Of a stretch of DNA of 64,000 nucleotides, positions 8,608-17,821 are shown one piece after another. Each line of letters begins with the position of its first letter. Position 1 is the first letter of the stretch. The DNA comes from an uncultured Hoeflea sp. Lineage in GTDB: Bacteria > Pseudomonadota > Alphaproteobacteria > Rhizobiales > Rhizobiaceae. The notes under the pieces were generated by a model. The model was not told the origin of the DNA. It searched no databases and was given only the letters and a program-made list of their open reading frames with translations. The position numbers were made by a program, and so were the translations under genes. Where the stretch lies: assembly GCF_947501405.1 (NCBI RefSeq), contig NZ_CANMVK010000004.1, positions 1-64,000 on the forward strand. Direction: 5' to 3'.

Positions 8608-10092
8608 CTAGTGCCGTAAACCGTCAGCGACACGCTTTGCGGTCGGGAGGACCCCGTCGGCAAGGATTTCGTCGAGGGTCTGCGCCACCGCATCGACGAA
8701 CATGCGATGCGAAAACAGGCGCCCCGGCAGCAATCCTTCAACCGAGCCCAACGCCTCGATGATCGACCGTGCATCGGTCTGACCGGCGATTGCCCGGGAG
8801 ATCGACGGCCCCTTGGGATCGCGCAGATCGTAGCGGGCATTCTCTTCGGTAACCCCGAGCAGATATCGCATCCACGCCGCGGTCGCGAACACAAGGCTGT
8901 CGACAGGCATGTCCCGCTCAAGCGCCTCCATCGCCGGTTCAAAGATCCGCTGCGGCATCTTCTGGCTTCCATCCATCGCGATCTGGTAAGTCTCGTGCGA
9001 TATCCCGGGATTGCCAAAACGCTCGACCAGTTGCGAGGCATAATCCGCATAGTCCACTCCGGTGAGCAACGGCAGGCCGTCGCTCACCATCCTGAGATGG
9101 GCGGGCAGCAGCCGGCCCAGGACCGCATTGCCCACGCATTCGCCGATCGTCGCCAGGCCCGCCACGTGCCCCGCATAGGCGAGAAGCGAGTGCGAACCGT
9201 TCAGCATTCTCAGCTTCATTTCTTCATACGGCGTCACATCATCGACAAAGACCGCGCCTGCTTCCTCCCAGGCTGGCCGTCCATGAGCAAAACTGTCTTC
9301 GATGACCCACTGGCTAAACGCTTCGCACCCCACCGGCACGGCGTCCCGCAGACCCGTAAGGGCGCTGGCTTCGTCAATGTCGGCCGGGATCGATCTCGGC
9401 GTGATCCGATCCACCATGGTGGACGGAAACGCAACGTTGTTTGAAATCCAGTCAGCAAGCCCGGAATCTGCGCGCTCTGCGAAATCCAGAACAACGCGCC
9501 GGACAACCCGGCCATTGTCGGGCAGGTTGTCGCAGCAGAGAACCGAGAGCCCTTTGGTCCCGGCCCTGCGGCGCGCCCGCATCGCCTGCACAAGCAGACC
9601 GGGAACAGTGCGCGGCCGCTCCGGCGCTTCCAGATCCGCCCTCACCTCCGGATCTTCAAAGTCCAGCGATTGCCGTTGCGCGTCGAAAAAATAGGCCTTC
9701 TCCGTCACGGTTAGGCTGACAATCCTGGTGTTGGCGGATGCCAGACGGCTGAGAACCCGATCCCGGTCGCGCCCAAGCGACAGCGCCTCGCCGAGGCTTG
9801 CGATGAGCCGCGGTCGGACTGCAGATGGCCCCCGAACCAGCAAGGTGTAGAGACCATCCTGTTTGGATAGCGCATCGGCAATATCAGACGAGCGCATGCT
9901 CACACCGGCAATCCGCCAGTCTCCCCCGGCCCGGGCAAGAGCCGTGTCCGTGTAGACAGCCTGATGCGCGCGGTGAAACGCGCCGAGACCCAGATGAACG
10001 ATGCCGATACCATGATCACACGGCCTGTAGGCGGGCCGTTCCGCCTCCGGGTCCGCCGAGCCCAGACTGCGCCTATCCAGCAAATCAGCCAT
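8608..10092 (-). CDS. uxuB: Mannitol dehydrogenase family oxidoreductase, probable fructuronate reductase
   Basis: This 494-residue member of the long-chain mannitol dehydrogenase family has a nucleotide-binding N-terminus (GIVHLGLGAFHRAHQA) and the catalytic stretch around KLRMLNGSHSLLAYAG, with the lysine and asparagine/histidine expected for the family. The gene overlaps uxuA by 8 bases, so the most likely reaction is NADH-dependent interconversion of D-fructuronate and D-mannonate. Mannitol or altronate activity cannot be excluded from sequence alone. The start at 10092 (MADLLD) is preferred over 10104. Confidence 0.82.
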   Translation of the reverse strand: MADLLDRRSLGSADPEAERPAYRPCDHGIGIVHLGLGAFHRAHQAVYTDTALARAGGDWRIAGVSMRSSDIADALSKQDGLYTLLVRGPSAVRPRLIASLGEALSLGRDRDRVLSRLASANTRIVSLTVTEKAYFFDAQRQSLDFEDPEVRADLEAPERPRTVPGLLVQAMRARRRAGTKGLSVLCCDNLPDNGRVVRRVVLDFAERADSGLADWISNNVAFPSTMVDRITPRSIPADIDEASALTGLRDAVPVGCEAFSQWVIEDSFAHGRPAWEEAGAVFVDDVTPYEEMKLRMLNGSHSLLAYAGHVAGLATIGECVGNAVLGRLLPAHLRMVSDGLPLLTGVDYADYASQLVERFGNPGISHETYQIAMDGSQKMPQRIFEPAMEALERDMPVDSLVFATAAWMRYLLGVTEENARYDLRDPKGPSISRAIAGQTDARSIIEALGSVEGLLPGRLFSHRMFVDAVAQTLDEILADGVLPTAKRVADGLRH

Positions 10093-11296
10093 TGGCGGCC
10101 GCATGCTCCAGACCGCTGATCAATCCGCGCAATTCCGCCAGTCCCTTCAGGCGGCCAATCGCCGGATAACCGGGCTGGGCCTTTCGCGTCAAATCGTCGA
10201 GAATGTCCTGCCCGTGATCAGGCCTGAACGGGATCGAATGATCGTCACGGCCGGCTTCGCGCCGGCGCCGCTCTTCTTTCAGGATCGCCGCGACCAGTGC
10301 CGCCATGGGCAGGTCGCCATCAAGATGCTCGGATTCATGAAACGACCCGAACATGTCGTCATGCTCTCGCCGTACATTGCGCAGGTGCAGAAAGTGCACG
10401 CGATCGCCCAGTCGCTCCATCATCCCCGGCAGATCGTTGTCCGCCCTGGCGCCCAGCGAGCCGGAACACAATGTGATCCCGTTCGCCGGAAGATCGACCG
10501 CATCGATCAGGCGATGGAAATCCGGTTCGGTAGACATGATCCGCGGCAGACCCAGAAGCGCCACCGGTGGATCGTCGGGATGGCAGCACATCCTCAGACC
10601 GAGCCTCTCGGCATGCGGGATAACCTGTTCAAGAAAATCCGCCTGGTTTTGCACCATCTGCCGGTGATCACAGGATTTGTAGATCTCCAGATGCGCCTTG
10701 ATGTCATCCAGACTGAGATGGCTCGCCGCACCGGGCAGGCCGCAAATGACGTTGTCAATCAGCCGTGCCTTGAAGCCATCGTCCGTGTCCTTGAACCTCC
10801 GCTTCGCTTCCTCCACCAGCGCTTCGTCATACTCCGCCTCGGCGCCAGCGCGCTTGAGGATGAAACAGTCGAACATCACGAAATCAGGGAGATCGAAACG
10901 CATGCAGGTTGCGCCGGTATCGACGGTATGAGCCAGATCGGTGCGCGTCCAATCGAGAAGCGGCATGAAATTGTAGCAGATCACCTGAATGCCTGCGGCG
11001 GCGATGTTGTCCAGACTGGTCTTGTAATTTTCGACATGGGTGCGCCAGTCGCCACTCTGGCGCTTGATATCTTCGGAAACAGGCAGGCTCTCCACCACAG
11101 TCCACCGGATCGCAGGGTCTGTTTGCGGCGCGCCCGCCGAGATCAGGGCCTGTCGCCGCTCAATTTCGGCAAGCGGCCAAACCTCGCCGGGCGACCGGTG
11201 ATGGAGAGCGGTAACGATCCCTCTGGCGCCGGCCTGTGCGACGTCGGTCAGAGATACCAGATCCTCCGGTCCAAACCATCTCCAGCTTTCCTGCAT
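10085..11296 (-). CDS. uxuA: D-mannonate dehydratase
   Basis: This 403-residue UxuA-family protein dehydrates D-mannonate to 2-keto-3-deoxy-D-gluconate. Typical family segments are visible: WRWFGPEDLVSL at the start, CYNFMPLLDWTRTDL, MCCHPDDPP (metal-site region) and RNVRREHDDMFGSFHESEHLDGD near the end. The ATG at 11296 has GGAGG eight bases upstream; an alternative GTG at 11305 would sit on top of that site. It is divergent from the GntR gene across a 113-base region with a palindromic operator. Confidence 0.93.
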   Translation of the reverse strand: MQESWRWFGPEDLVSLTDVAQAGARGIVTALHHRSPGEVWPLAEIERRQALISAGAPQTDPAIRWTVVESLPVSEDIKRQSGDWRTHVENYKTSLDNIAAAGIQVICYNFMPLLDWTRTDLAHTVDTGATCMRFDLPDFVMFDCFILKRAGAEAEYDEALVEEAKRRFKDTDDGFKARLIDNVICGLPGAASHLSLDDIKAHLEIYKSCDHRQMVQNQADFLEQVIPHAERLGLRMCCHPDDPPVALLGLPRIMSTEPDFHRLIDAVDLPANGITLCSGSLGARADNDLPGMMERLGDRVHFLHLRNVRREHDDMFGSFHESEHLDGDLPMAALVAAILKEERRRREAGRDDHSIPFRPDHGQDILDDLTRKAQPGYPAIGRLKGLAELRGLISGLEHAAANG

Positions 11297-11350
11297 TGTG
11301 CCCACCTCCGAAGCCTTCTAGGTCGATATGTCGGCCATCACAAACGTCGT

Positions 11351-11368
11351 GTCAACAAACTTGTTGAC
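11351..11368. promoter_or_regulatory. Palindromic operator, probable GntR site
   Basis: GTCAACAA-AC-TTGTTGAC is an 18-base dyad with perfect 8-base arms in the divergent uxuA/gntR region. Position and size fit a FadR/UxuR-type GntR operator controlling both directions. A TTGACT at 11364-11369 overlaps the right arm, so bound repressor would cover a -35 box for the rightward promoter. Confidence 0.65.
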
Positions 11369-11409
11369 TTGTATGGAAGAATGTAAGAAACAGCAATTGG
11401 GAGAAAAAT

Positions 11410-12126
11410 GTGCTACATCGGCTTGTCATCAATGAGGAATTCGATCGGGACGCGGCCATCACGCCGCAGATTTACCGAATCCTGAAAGAGCGGATCATCA
11501 AGAACGATCTGCCGCCCGGCTCCAGATTGTCTGAGCCGGAGGTTGCCCAGCAGTACGATATCAGTCGACAGCCCGTCCGCGAGACATTCATCAAGCTCGC
11601 CGAGGAAGGCTTGGTCATCGTCCGGCCACAGCGCAAAACCCTGGTCACGAAAATCGATCTTCCCACCGTTTTGCAATCCCGCTTCATCCGCGAGGCGGTC
11701 GAGGCCGACATCGTTGCGCTGCTGGCCCAGGCCGGAGACCCGGCTCTTATAAGGGAACTTCGCCGGCAGCTCGCAAACCAGAGCGAGGTCGCTCAGGTCT
11801 CGCGCCCGGACTTCATCAATGAAGACCAGAGGTTCCACCGCACGCTTGCCGAGGCGGCCGGAAAGGATGTCGCCTGGAAATTCCTCGAGCGCATCAACAG
11901 CCAGATGGACCGGGTCCGGTTCCTCAGTCTCAGGCAGTTTCCGGCAGAGCAGCTTGTCGAGGAGCACAGCCGGGTCGTCGACCAGATCGAGCGCGGCGAC
12001 GCGTCCACTGCAGCCCTTGCCATGCGCGCACATCTCAAACGCCTGATCGGGGATCTTCCGCAGATCGCCGGCGAGCATGCCGATTTCTTCGACCGGTACG
12101 ATCAGAAACTAATCGACGACGCCTAA
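11410..12126 (+). CDS. GntR family regulator (FCD type)
   Basis: This 238-residue regulator has an N-terminal winged helix (PGSRLSEPEVAQQYDISRQPVRETFIKL, LVIVRPQRKT) and a C-terminal FCD helical ligand-binding domain with the metal-site residues expected in DRFHRTLAEA-like and HLKRL stretches. GTG at 11410 is used because GGGAG sits about 7 bases upstream. It is placed between divergent sugar-acid genes and most likely represses uxuBA and the dctPQM operon until a pathway intermediate such as fructuronate, mannonate or KDG appears. The ligand is inferred. Confidence 0.88.
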   Translation: MLHRLVINEEFDRDAAITPQIYRILKERIIKNDLPPGSRLSEPEVAQQYDISRQPVRETFIKLAEEGLVIVRPQRKTLVTKIDLPTVLQSRFIREAVEADIVALLAQAGDPALIRELRRQLANQSEVAQVSRPDFINEDQRFHRTLAEAAGKDVAWKFLERINSQMDRVRFLSLRQFPAEQLVEEHSRVVDQIERGDASTAALAMRAHLKRLIGDLPQIAGEHADFFDRYDQKLIDDA

Positions 12127-12146
12127 TCACCAACATGGAGGAAAAG

Positions 12147-13124
12147 ATGGTGTTTAAACTCAAAAGCCTGGTTATCGCGGGACTGTTTACCCAGCTTGTA
12201 GCTGGAGCGGCGGTTGCGCAGGAAATGACCCTCAAGCTCGGCCACCTGGCCAACGAGCAGAACGCTTGGCACCTCGCCTCCGTGAAATTCGGTGAGGAGC
12301 TCAGCGCACTAACCGACGGCCGTATCGCTGTGGAAATCTTTCCCAATGAATCGCTCGGCAAGGAAATCGATCTGATCAACGGCATGCAACTTGGCACCGT
12401 TGACATGACCATCACCGGCGAAAGCCTTCAGAACTGGGCGCCGATGGCCGCATTGCTGGCCGTGCCCTACGCTTATGCATCGACCGAACATATGGACGAA
12501 GTGGCGAGTGGCGAAATCGGTGAACAGATCAAGGCGCAGATCGTCGAAAAAGCCCAGATCCGACCGATCGCCTATTTTGCCCGCGGCCCGCGCAACCTGA
12601 CCTCGAACCGCGCGATCGGAAACCCGGATGAACTGGACGGGCTGAAGATGCGAGTCCCCAACGTTCCGCTGTTTGTCGACGTCTGGAAGGCGTTGGGCGC
12701 GAGCCCGACACCGATGGCGTTCTCTGAAGTCTTCACCTCGCTCCAGAACGGCACCATAGGTGCCCAGGAAAATCCACTGGCGCTGATCCGCTCCGCCAAC
12801 TTCAATGAAGTGCAGAGCCATGTGAACCTGACCCAGCACGTCCGGTCCTGGATCTATCTGACGATTGCCGAATCCACCTGGCAGAAGCTCAGCGAGGAAG
12901 ATCAGGGGCACGTGATGGAAGCCGCGGCCCGCGCCCAGGCTTTCGAACGCGGGCTTTTGGAAAAGAGCCTTGCCGACGACCGGGCCTATCTTGAGGAAAA
13001 GGGCATGACCTTCGCTGAAGTCGATGGCGCGGCCTATGCGGCCAAGGCAAAGGACGCCGTGCTCGCCAACGTCAACGACGAAATCAAGTCGATTGTCGAA
13101 GGGCTCTTTGACAGCCAGAATTAA
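12147..13124 (+). CDS. dctP: TRAP transporter solute-binding protein DctP
   Basis: This 325-residue protein has a signal peptide ending GAAVAQ and the DctP-family core: LKLGHLANEQNAWH, the LGKEIDLINGMQLGTVDMT motif and the conserved arginine region LDGLKMRVPNVPLF that binds the substrate carboxylate. It captures a sugar acid in the periplasm for DctQM. The start at 12147 is chosen because GGAGG lies just before it, and the ATG at 12135 would overlap that site. It follows the GntR gene closely. Confidence 0.93.
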   Translation: MVFKLKSLVIAGLFTQLVAGAAVAQEMTLKLGHLANEQNAWHLASVKFGEELSALTDGRIAVEIFPNESLGKEIDLINGMQLGTVDMTITGESLQNWAPMAALLAVPYAYASTEHMDEVASGEIGEQIKAQIVEKAQIRPIAYFARGPRNLTSNRAIGNPDELDGLKMRVPNVPLFVDVWKALGASPTPMAFSEVFTSLQNGTIGAQENPLALIRSANFNEVQSHVNLTQHVRSWIYLTIAESTWQKLSEEDQGHVMEAAARAQAFERGLLEKSLADDRAYLEEKGMTFAEVDGAAYAAKAKDAVLANVNDEIKSIVEGLFDSQN

Positions 13125-13138
13125 ACCCTGAACCAATG

Positions 13139-13169
13139 CACATGCCGCCGGCGCTGCTGGCGGCATGTG
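13139..13169 (+). terminator. Attenuator-like hairpin between dctP and dctQ
   Basis: CACATGCCGCC and GGCGGCATGTG form a perfect 11-base GC-rich stem with a 9-base loop, immediately after dctP and before the dctQ ribosome site. No T tract follows, so partial termination or 3'-end protection of dctP mRNA is more likely than full termination. Confidence 0.6.
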
Positions 13170-13187
13170 TGCATGGGGAGACAGATC

Positions 13188-13685
13188 ATGCTGGCGCGCA
13201 CTCTCAATTTCTTCACATCCCTGTGCAGGGCCGGCGCGCTTGCCGCGTTTGTGGTGCTCATCGCGGCAGTCCTCATCCAGGTGATTGGCCGTGGCACCGG
13301 CAACTCCCCGGTCTGGACCGAAGAGCTTACCCGGTTTGCACTCATCTATCTGGCCGCGTTTGGAGCGGGCGTCGCCTTGATGACCGGCGATCTGGTCAAT
13401 GTCGACGTGGTGTGTGACGCCCTTCCCGGCGATCTGCCCCGCAAATTCAGAATGATCGGGTCGTTTGCGACCGCGGTTCTCAGCATTTCCCTCATTCCGG
13501 GTGCGATGAAGTACGTCCAGATCGGGACGCTGCAAAACTCTCCCGCAATGGCCGTTCCAATGGAATTTGTTCACATGAGCGTATTGTTGCTTCTGGTTCT
13601 TCTTGCCGTGTTCGCGGCCCTGCGCTTCGTTCTGGATTGGAACCGCGCCGGGCATGACGCAACAGCACTCACGCAGGGCGATTGA
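13188..13685 (+). CDS. dctQ: TRAP transporter small permease DctQ
   Basis: This 165-residue protein has four predicted membrane segments and the DctQ hallmark WTEELTRFALIYLAAFGAG in the second helix region. It bridges the large permease in the inner membrane. ATG 13188 is preceded by GGGGAGA; the upstream in-frame start lacks such a site. It ends 2 bases before dctM starts. Confidence 0.9.
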   Translation: MLARTLNFFTSLCRAGALAAFVVLIAAVLIQVIGRGTGNSPVWTEELTRFALIYLAAFGAGVALMTGDLVNVDVVCDALPGDLPRKFRMIGSFATAVLSISLIPGAMKYVQIGTLQNSPAMAVPMEFVHMSVLLLLVLLAVFAALRFVLDWNRAGHDATALTQGD

Positions 13686-13687
13686 AA

Positions 13688-14965
13688 ATGGACGTCATCA
13701 TCCTGTTCGCAGTTTTTGTCACCGGCCTGGTCATCGGCATTCCGGTCGCCATCACCCTTGGCTTGTCCTCAGCCGCCTATCTTCTTATGGCCGATATACC
13801 GCTGGTGGTCATGCCGCAGAAGATCTACGCCGGCATGGATGTGTTCGTGCTCTTGAGCATTCCCGGCTTCATCCTCGCCGGCAACCTGATGAACAATGGC
13901 GGAATCACCGAACGGATCATCCGTTTCGCCAATGCGCTCGTCGGCTGGATTCGCGGCGGATTGGGCCTGACCAATATCGGCGCCTCGATGTTGTTCGGCG
14001 GCATCACCGGAACCGCGGTCGCCGACGCAGCCTCGATCGGCGGTGTGATGATTCCCGGCATGCGCAAGGCCGGCTATCCGGCCGATTTCTCCGCAGCCAT
14101 CACCGCGGCGTCGTCCACGGTCGGTCCGATCATCCCGCCAAGCGTCCCGATGATCATCGTCGGCGCGCTTTCCGGCATCTCCGTCGGCAAGATGTTTCTG
14201 GCCGGCGCGATTCCCGGCATTCTCATGGGACTGGGAATGATGGTGACCTGTTACATCATCTCGGTGCGCAAGAACTTTCCCCGGCAAAGCTGGCAGGGAT
14301 TTGGTGAAGTCGGGAAGGCCTTCGCCGGCGCTTTCTGGGCGTTGGCAATGACCGGCATCATCCTCTACGGGCTTCTGAGCGGCATCGCCACGCCCACTGA
14401 AACCGCCGTGGTGGCGAGTGTTTACGCCTTTGTGGTCGGCGCGTTCGTCTATCGCGAGCTGCCGCTTCGCTTGCTGCCAAAGATCATCGCCGACAGCGCC
14501 GTATCGGCCGCCGCCATCCTTGTTCTGGTTGGCTTTGCCAATGTTTTCGGCTGGATTCTGGTATCCGAGCGCATCCCCCAGGCCATTGCATCAGGCGTGC
14601 TGGCAATCACCGACAACCCGATCCTGGTCGTGCTGATCATCAACATTTTGTTGCTGTTTATCGGCATGTTCATGGAGACCATCGCAGCGCTGATCATCCT
14701 GTTCGTGCCACTGCTGTCACTTGCCACCGCTGTCGGAATCGATCCGCTGCACTTCGCCACTTTTGCTGTTTTGAACCTGATGATCGGCCTGACGACCCCG
14801 CCGGTCGGCGTCTGCCTCTTTGTCTGCGCAGGCATTGCCAAACTGCCGCTGACACCAGTGGTCAAGGCAGTCTTCCCGTTTCTGCTGAGCAACATCGTCG
14901 TCTTGTTGATGGTCTCCTATTTCCCGGCGCTCGCAACCTGGCTCCCCAATCAATTGCTGCCCTAG
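13688..14965 (+). CDS. dctM: TRAP transporter large permease DctM
   Basis: This 425-residue protein has about 12 membrane segments. Diagnostic DctM stretches are seen: FVLLSIPGFILAGNLMNNGGIT, SAAITAASSTVGPIIPPSVPMI and GLTTPPVGVCLF. It is the sodium-driven transport channel working with DctP and DctQ. ATG 13688 is used; a TTG two codons earlier overlaps the dctQ stop. The gene order P-Q-M followed by catabolic genes implies import of the acid that the dehydrogenase/uxu enzymes process. Confidence 0.93.
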   Translation: MDVIILFAVFVTGLVIGIPVAITLGLSSAAYLLMADIPLVVMPQKIYAGMDVFVLLSIPGFILAGNLMNNGGITERIIRFANALVGWIRGGLGLTNIGASMLFGGITGTAVADAASIGGVMIPGMRKAGYPADFSAAITAASSTVGPIIPPSVPMIIVGALSGISVGKMFLAGAIPGILMGLGMMVTCYIISVRKNFPRQSWQGFGEVGKAFAGAFWALAMTGIILYGLLSGIATPTETAVVASVYAFVVGAFVYRELPLRLLPKIIADSAVSAAAILVLVGFANVFGWILVSERIPQAIASGVLAITDNPILVVLIINILLLFIGMFMETIAALIILFVPLLSLATAVGIDPLHFATFAVLNLMIGLTTPPVGVCLFVCAGIAKLPLTPVVKAVFPFLLSNIVVLLMVSYFPALATWLPNQLLP

Positions 14966-14975
14966 GAATTCAATC

Positions 14976-16025
14976 ATGCAAGCACGTATCTGCCGGCTTC
15001 ATGCGGCTCATGACCTTCGCGTCGAAATCGAGGCCGTCGCTGGCCCCGGCGAAGCAGAAGTCCAGATCCGCATTGGCGCTGGCGGCATTTGCGGCTCGGA
15101 TCTGCACTATTTCCACGACGGGGGAATCGGGCAGATCCGGGTCCGGGAACCCATTATCGTCGGCCACGAAGCCGCTGGCCGCGTGGCAGCCCTTGGCGTC
15201 GGCGTCACCGACCTGGCAATCGGCGATCTGGTGGCGATCAATCCGAGCCTGCCGTGCCGGACCTGCGAATACTGCGCGCGTCACCAATTCAATCACTGCA
15301 ACCAGATGCGGTTCATGGGATCCGCGTACCGGTTCCCCCACGAACAGGGCATGTTCAGGGACGTGGTGAATGTGCCAGCCGTCAGAGTGCACCGTTTCGC
15401 CAATTCCGTCCCCGTCCAGCTGGCAGCCTGTGCCGAGCCCCTGGCCGTCTGCCTGCACGCATCCTCTCACGTACCGGATCTGAAGGGGGCACGGGTTCTC
15501 GTAACCGGCGCCGGCCCCATTGGAAGCCTGATGACGGCCGTGGCGGCCCGCCGGGGATCAGCCGAAACCATTGTCACCGATCTTCACGACCTGCCGCTTT
15601 CCGTCGCCAAAAAAATGGGCGCGTCAAAGACCGTCAATGTCGTGACGCAATCGGGCAGGCTTGATCCGTACCGGGCCGGCAAGGGCTGTTTTGACGTGGT
15701 GTTCGAGTGCACCGGCGCACCCGCGGCCATTCGTGATGCGCTTGAGATGATCCGGCCCGGCGGCACCATCGTGCTTGTCGGCGTTGCGGGTGAAATACCG
15801 CTGGCGCTCAACATGATTGTCAGCAAGGAAATCCGTATGATCGGAACACACCGGTTTCATCCGGAGTTCGCCGAGGCGGTTCACATGATCGACAGCGGTG
15901 AACTCGACGTTTCACCGATTGTCAGCCATTCATTCGACGTCGACGATGCCGTCGAGGCTTTCGAATTGGCCGGTGACCGCACGAAAGCCGTGAAGGTGCA
16001 TCTTACCTTCGAAGGAGACCGCTAG
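14976..16025 (+). CDS. Zinc alcohol dehydrogenase, probable L-idonate/L-gulonate 5-dehydrogenase
   Basis: This 349-residue medium-chain dehydrogenase has the catalytic zinc site CGSDLHYFHDGG and GHEAAGR, the structural zinc cysteines in LPCRTCEYCARHQFNHC, and the NAD site GAGPIGSLM. It resembles L-idonate 5-dehydrogenases. With uxuB, uxuA and kdgK in the same locus, oxidation of L-gulonate (or L-idonate) at C5 is the most coherent role; L-gulonate would give D-fructuronate, the substrate of UxuB. Which acid is used cannot be settled from sequence. Confidence 0.8.
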   Translation: MQARICRLHAAHDLRVEIEAVAGPGEAEVQIRIGAGGICGSDLHYFHDGGIGQIRVREPIIVGHEAAGRVAALGVGVTDLAIGDLVAINPSLPCRTCEYCARHQFNHCNQMRFMGSAYRFPHEQGMFRDVVNVPAVRVHRFANSVPVQLAACAEPLAVCLHASSHVPDLKGARVLVTGAGPIGSLMTAVAARRGSAETIVTDLHDLPLSVAKKMGASKTVNVVTQSGRLDPYRAGKGCFDVVFECTGAPAAIRDALEMIRPGGTIVLVGVAGEIPLALNMIVSKEIRMIGTHRFHPEFAEAVHMIDSGELDVSPIVSHSFDVDDAVEAFELAGDRTKAVKVHLTFEGDR

Positions 16026-16028
16026 ACC

Positions 16029-16940
16029 ATGGGTGAGCTGCGCATTGCGTGCATCGGCGAGGCAATGCTGGAACTGATCGTCGATGCCGTGCCGGGAGCG
16101 GCGCAGGTCGGCGTTGCTGGCGATGTCCTCAACACCGCCATCTATCTCCGTCGTCTGCTGCCGAGCTCCGCCAGCGTTTGCTTTGTCAGCAATCTTGGCA
16201 CAGACAATCTTTCCGAAGGCATGATCCGTTTCATCGCTGATCAGAACCTGGATACATCGCTGATCGGCCGGCTGGAGGACCGGTTGCCGGGTCTGTACTC
16301 AATCTCGACCGACAAAGCTGGCGAGCGCACGTTTGAGTATTGGCGCAAGAACTCCGCGGCCACACGCCTATTCCAGACCGGGCCCGGTGTACCCTTCGAC
16401 ATGCTCGAAGGTTTCGATGTTGTTTATCTCTCGGCAATCACACTGGCGATCCTCCAGCCCGAAATCCGCCATGGCTTGCTCGGTTGGCTGGATGGTTTCC
16501 GCGCGCGCGGCGGAAAACTTGCCTTCGATTCGAACTACCGGCCGCAGCTTTGGCAATCCCGGGATGTCGCGCGCGAGGTCATCGAAGCGGCCTGGCTGAT
16601 ATGTGACATCGCTCTGCCATCGGCCGATGACGAATTCGCCCTGTTCGGCGACATCTCCGACGCGGGAGTGCTTGAACGGTTCAGCGCCTACTCCCAGTGC
16701 GGTGGCGCTCTCAAGCGAGGCCGTCTCGGGCCTGCGTCGATCAATATTCCTGTCGAGCCAATGACATTCGAGCCCGCCCCGGCCGTTGTCGACACCACAG
16801 CGGCAGGCGACGGCTTCAATGCCGGCTATCTGGCGGCGCGGCTGACCGGCAAGTCGCAATCCGATGCCCTCGCCTCGGGCCATCGGCTCGCATCAAAAAT
16901 CATCGGCCACCGCGGCGCAATCATGCCCGCCGGAGCATGA
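16029..16940 (+). CDS. kdgK: 2-keto-3-deoxygluconate kinase (PfkB family)
   Basis: This 303-residue ribokinase-fold sugar kinase has the KdgK-like opening GEAMLELI, the central FDSNYRPQLW stretch typical of KDG kinases and the PfkB signature DTTAAGDGFNAGYL with the catalytic aspartate. It phosphorylates KDG, the product of UxuA, to KDPG for the Entner-Doudoroff aldolase. It starts 3 bases after the dehydrogenase stop and is the last gene of the operon. No terminator is evident in the 290 bases that follow. Confidence 0.88.
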   Translation: MGELRIACIGEAMLELIVDAVPGAAQVGVAGDVLNTAIYLRRLLPSSASVCFVSNLGTDNLSEGMIRFIADQNLDTSLIGRLEDRLPGLYSISTDKAGERTFEYWRKNSAATRLFQTGPGVPFDMLEGFDVVYLSAITLAILQPEIRHGLLGWLDGFRARGGKLAFDSNYRPQLWQSRDVAREVIEAAWLICDIALPSADDEFALFGDISDAGVLERFSAYSQCGGALKRGRLGPASINIPVEPMTFEPAPAVVDTTAAGDGFNAGYLAARLTGKSQSDALASGHRLASKIIGHRGAIMPAGA

Positions 16941-17230
16941 GCCCTCGGTGAAACTAGCCCCAAACTGGCGGGAAACACACACTCTGCCACCCGGTATCGA
17001 AACAAACGCGGCGGTCACGCCCAACGGTCGACACGGAATCGCCCGCAATGCCGATCCGCGCTGCTCCCGAATCCCGGATCGAAGCCCTGCACCGCCGGAC
17101 GTCGGATTCTCTCCGGTCTTCCACACGCACCGAAGCGTCCCAAAAGCACCAAACACGAGATTAAGATTTTCCGAAAATGTCGCAACGTTGCCTCCGACGG
17201 AACAGCCGCGCAGCAAGCAATCCGCATCCG

Positions 17231-17821
17231 TCAAATGGTTCGAACAATTTTCCTGAACGTCAATGAAATCCTGCGCGACCTATCGACCTTTGTGCCGTCG
17301 ACAAGATCGCTTTTGCGCGCAGGGATTTCATGGGTCCATTGATAGCGCGCCGCGCCCGTCATGACGAGCGCTGAACAGGGCTCAAGCATGACCGCCAATC
17401 TCGCACCGCTCGGCTTTTCCCTGAAAACCATCTCACACCGAGAAAGCAGGCTCAGGGAAACGATTGTATCGTCAAAGCATGGCACACAATCAATATGCGC
17501 GCTGATCCCCTGCCCGGGCAGATATTCATTTGCAATCACTTGATCAGGCGCCCCGTCAAAAAGGCGCATGGCCACCAGCCGTTCAGACATATCCTGAAGC
17601 CATTCGGGCAGAGGTCCCGGATATGCATCTGATGTGACTGTCCGAGCCTTGTAGTCGTAGCGGTAACCGAAATGCTGCACCCGGCGCCTGAGTTCGGCAT
17701 TCCAATCGCCGGCGTCGAGATGGCCGACAAACCCCGCTTCCTCTTCAGGGGAAATAAACGAGGGCAGATAGAACGCACCGGGCGGCAAATCCGCAGATGT
17801 GTTGCTCAACGAAGATGCCAT
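17231..17821 (-). CDS. alkB: AlkB-like 2-oxoglutarate/Fe(II) dioxygenase
   Basis: This 196-residue member of the AlkB superfamily has the iron-binding HxD in AHIDCVPCFDD, a distal His in YQWTHEIPAR, and the 2-oxoglutarate arginines in SRRISLTFRK. The sequence type is closer to the AlkB-like proteins related to eukaryotic ALKBH8/ABH-type than to E. coli AlkB, so repair of alkylated nucleic acid is likely but the substrate (DNA or RNA) is open. Its start overlaps the end of a truncated reading frame by 16 bases, suggesting it was once the second gene of an operon. Confidence 0.8.
   Translation of the reverse strand: MASSLSNTSADLPPGAFYLPSFISPEEEAGFVGHLDAGDWNAELRRRVQHFGYRYDYKARTVTSDAYPGPLPEWLQDMSERLVAMRLFDGAPDQVIANEYLPGQGISAHIDCVPCFDDTIVSLSLLSRCEMVFREKPSGARLAVMLEPCSALVMTGAARYQWTHEIPARKSDLVDGTKVDRSRRISLTFRKIVRTI

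Noticed and set aside
12309-13655. 448-codon minus-strand open frame
   Set aside because: It is antisense to dctP and dctQ, which carry clear family motifs. The frame has no recognisable domains.
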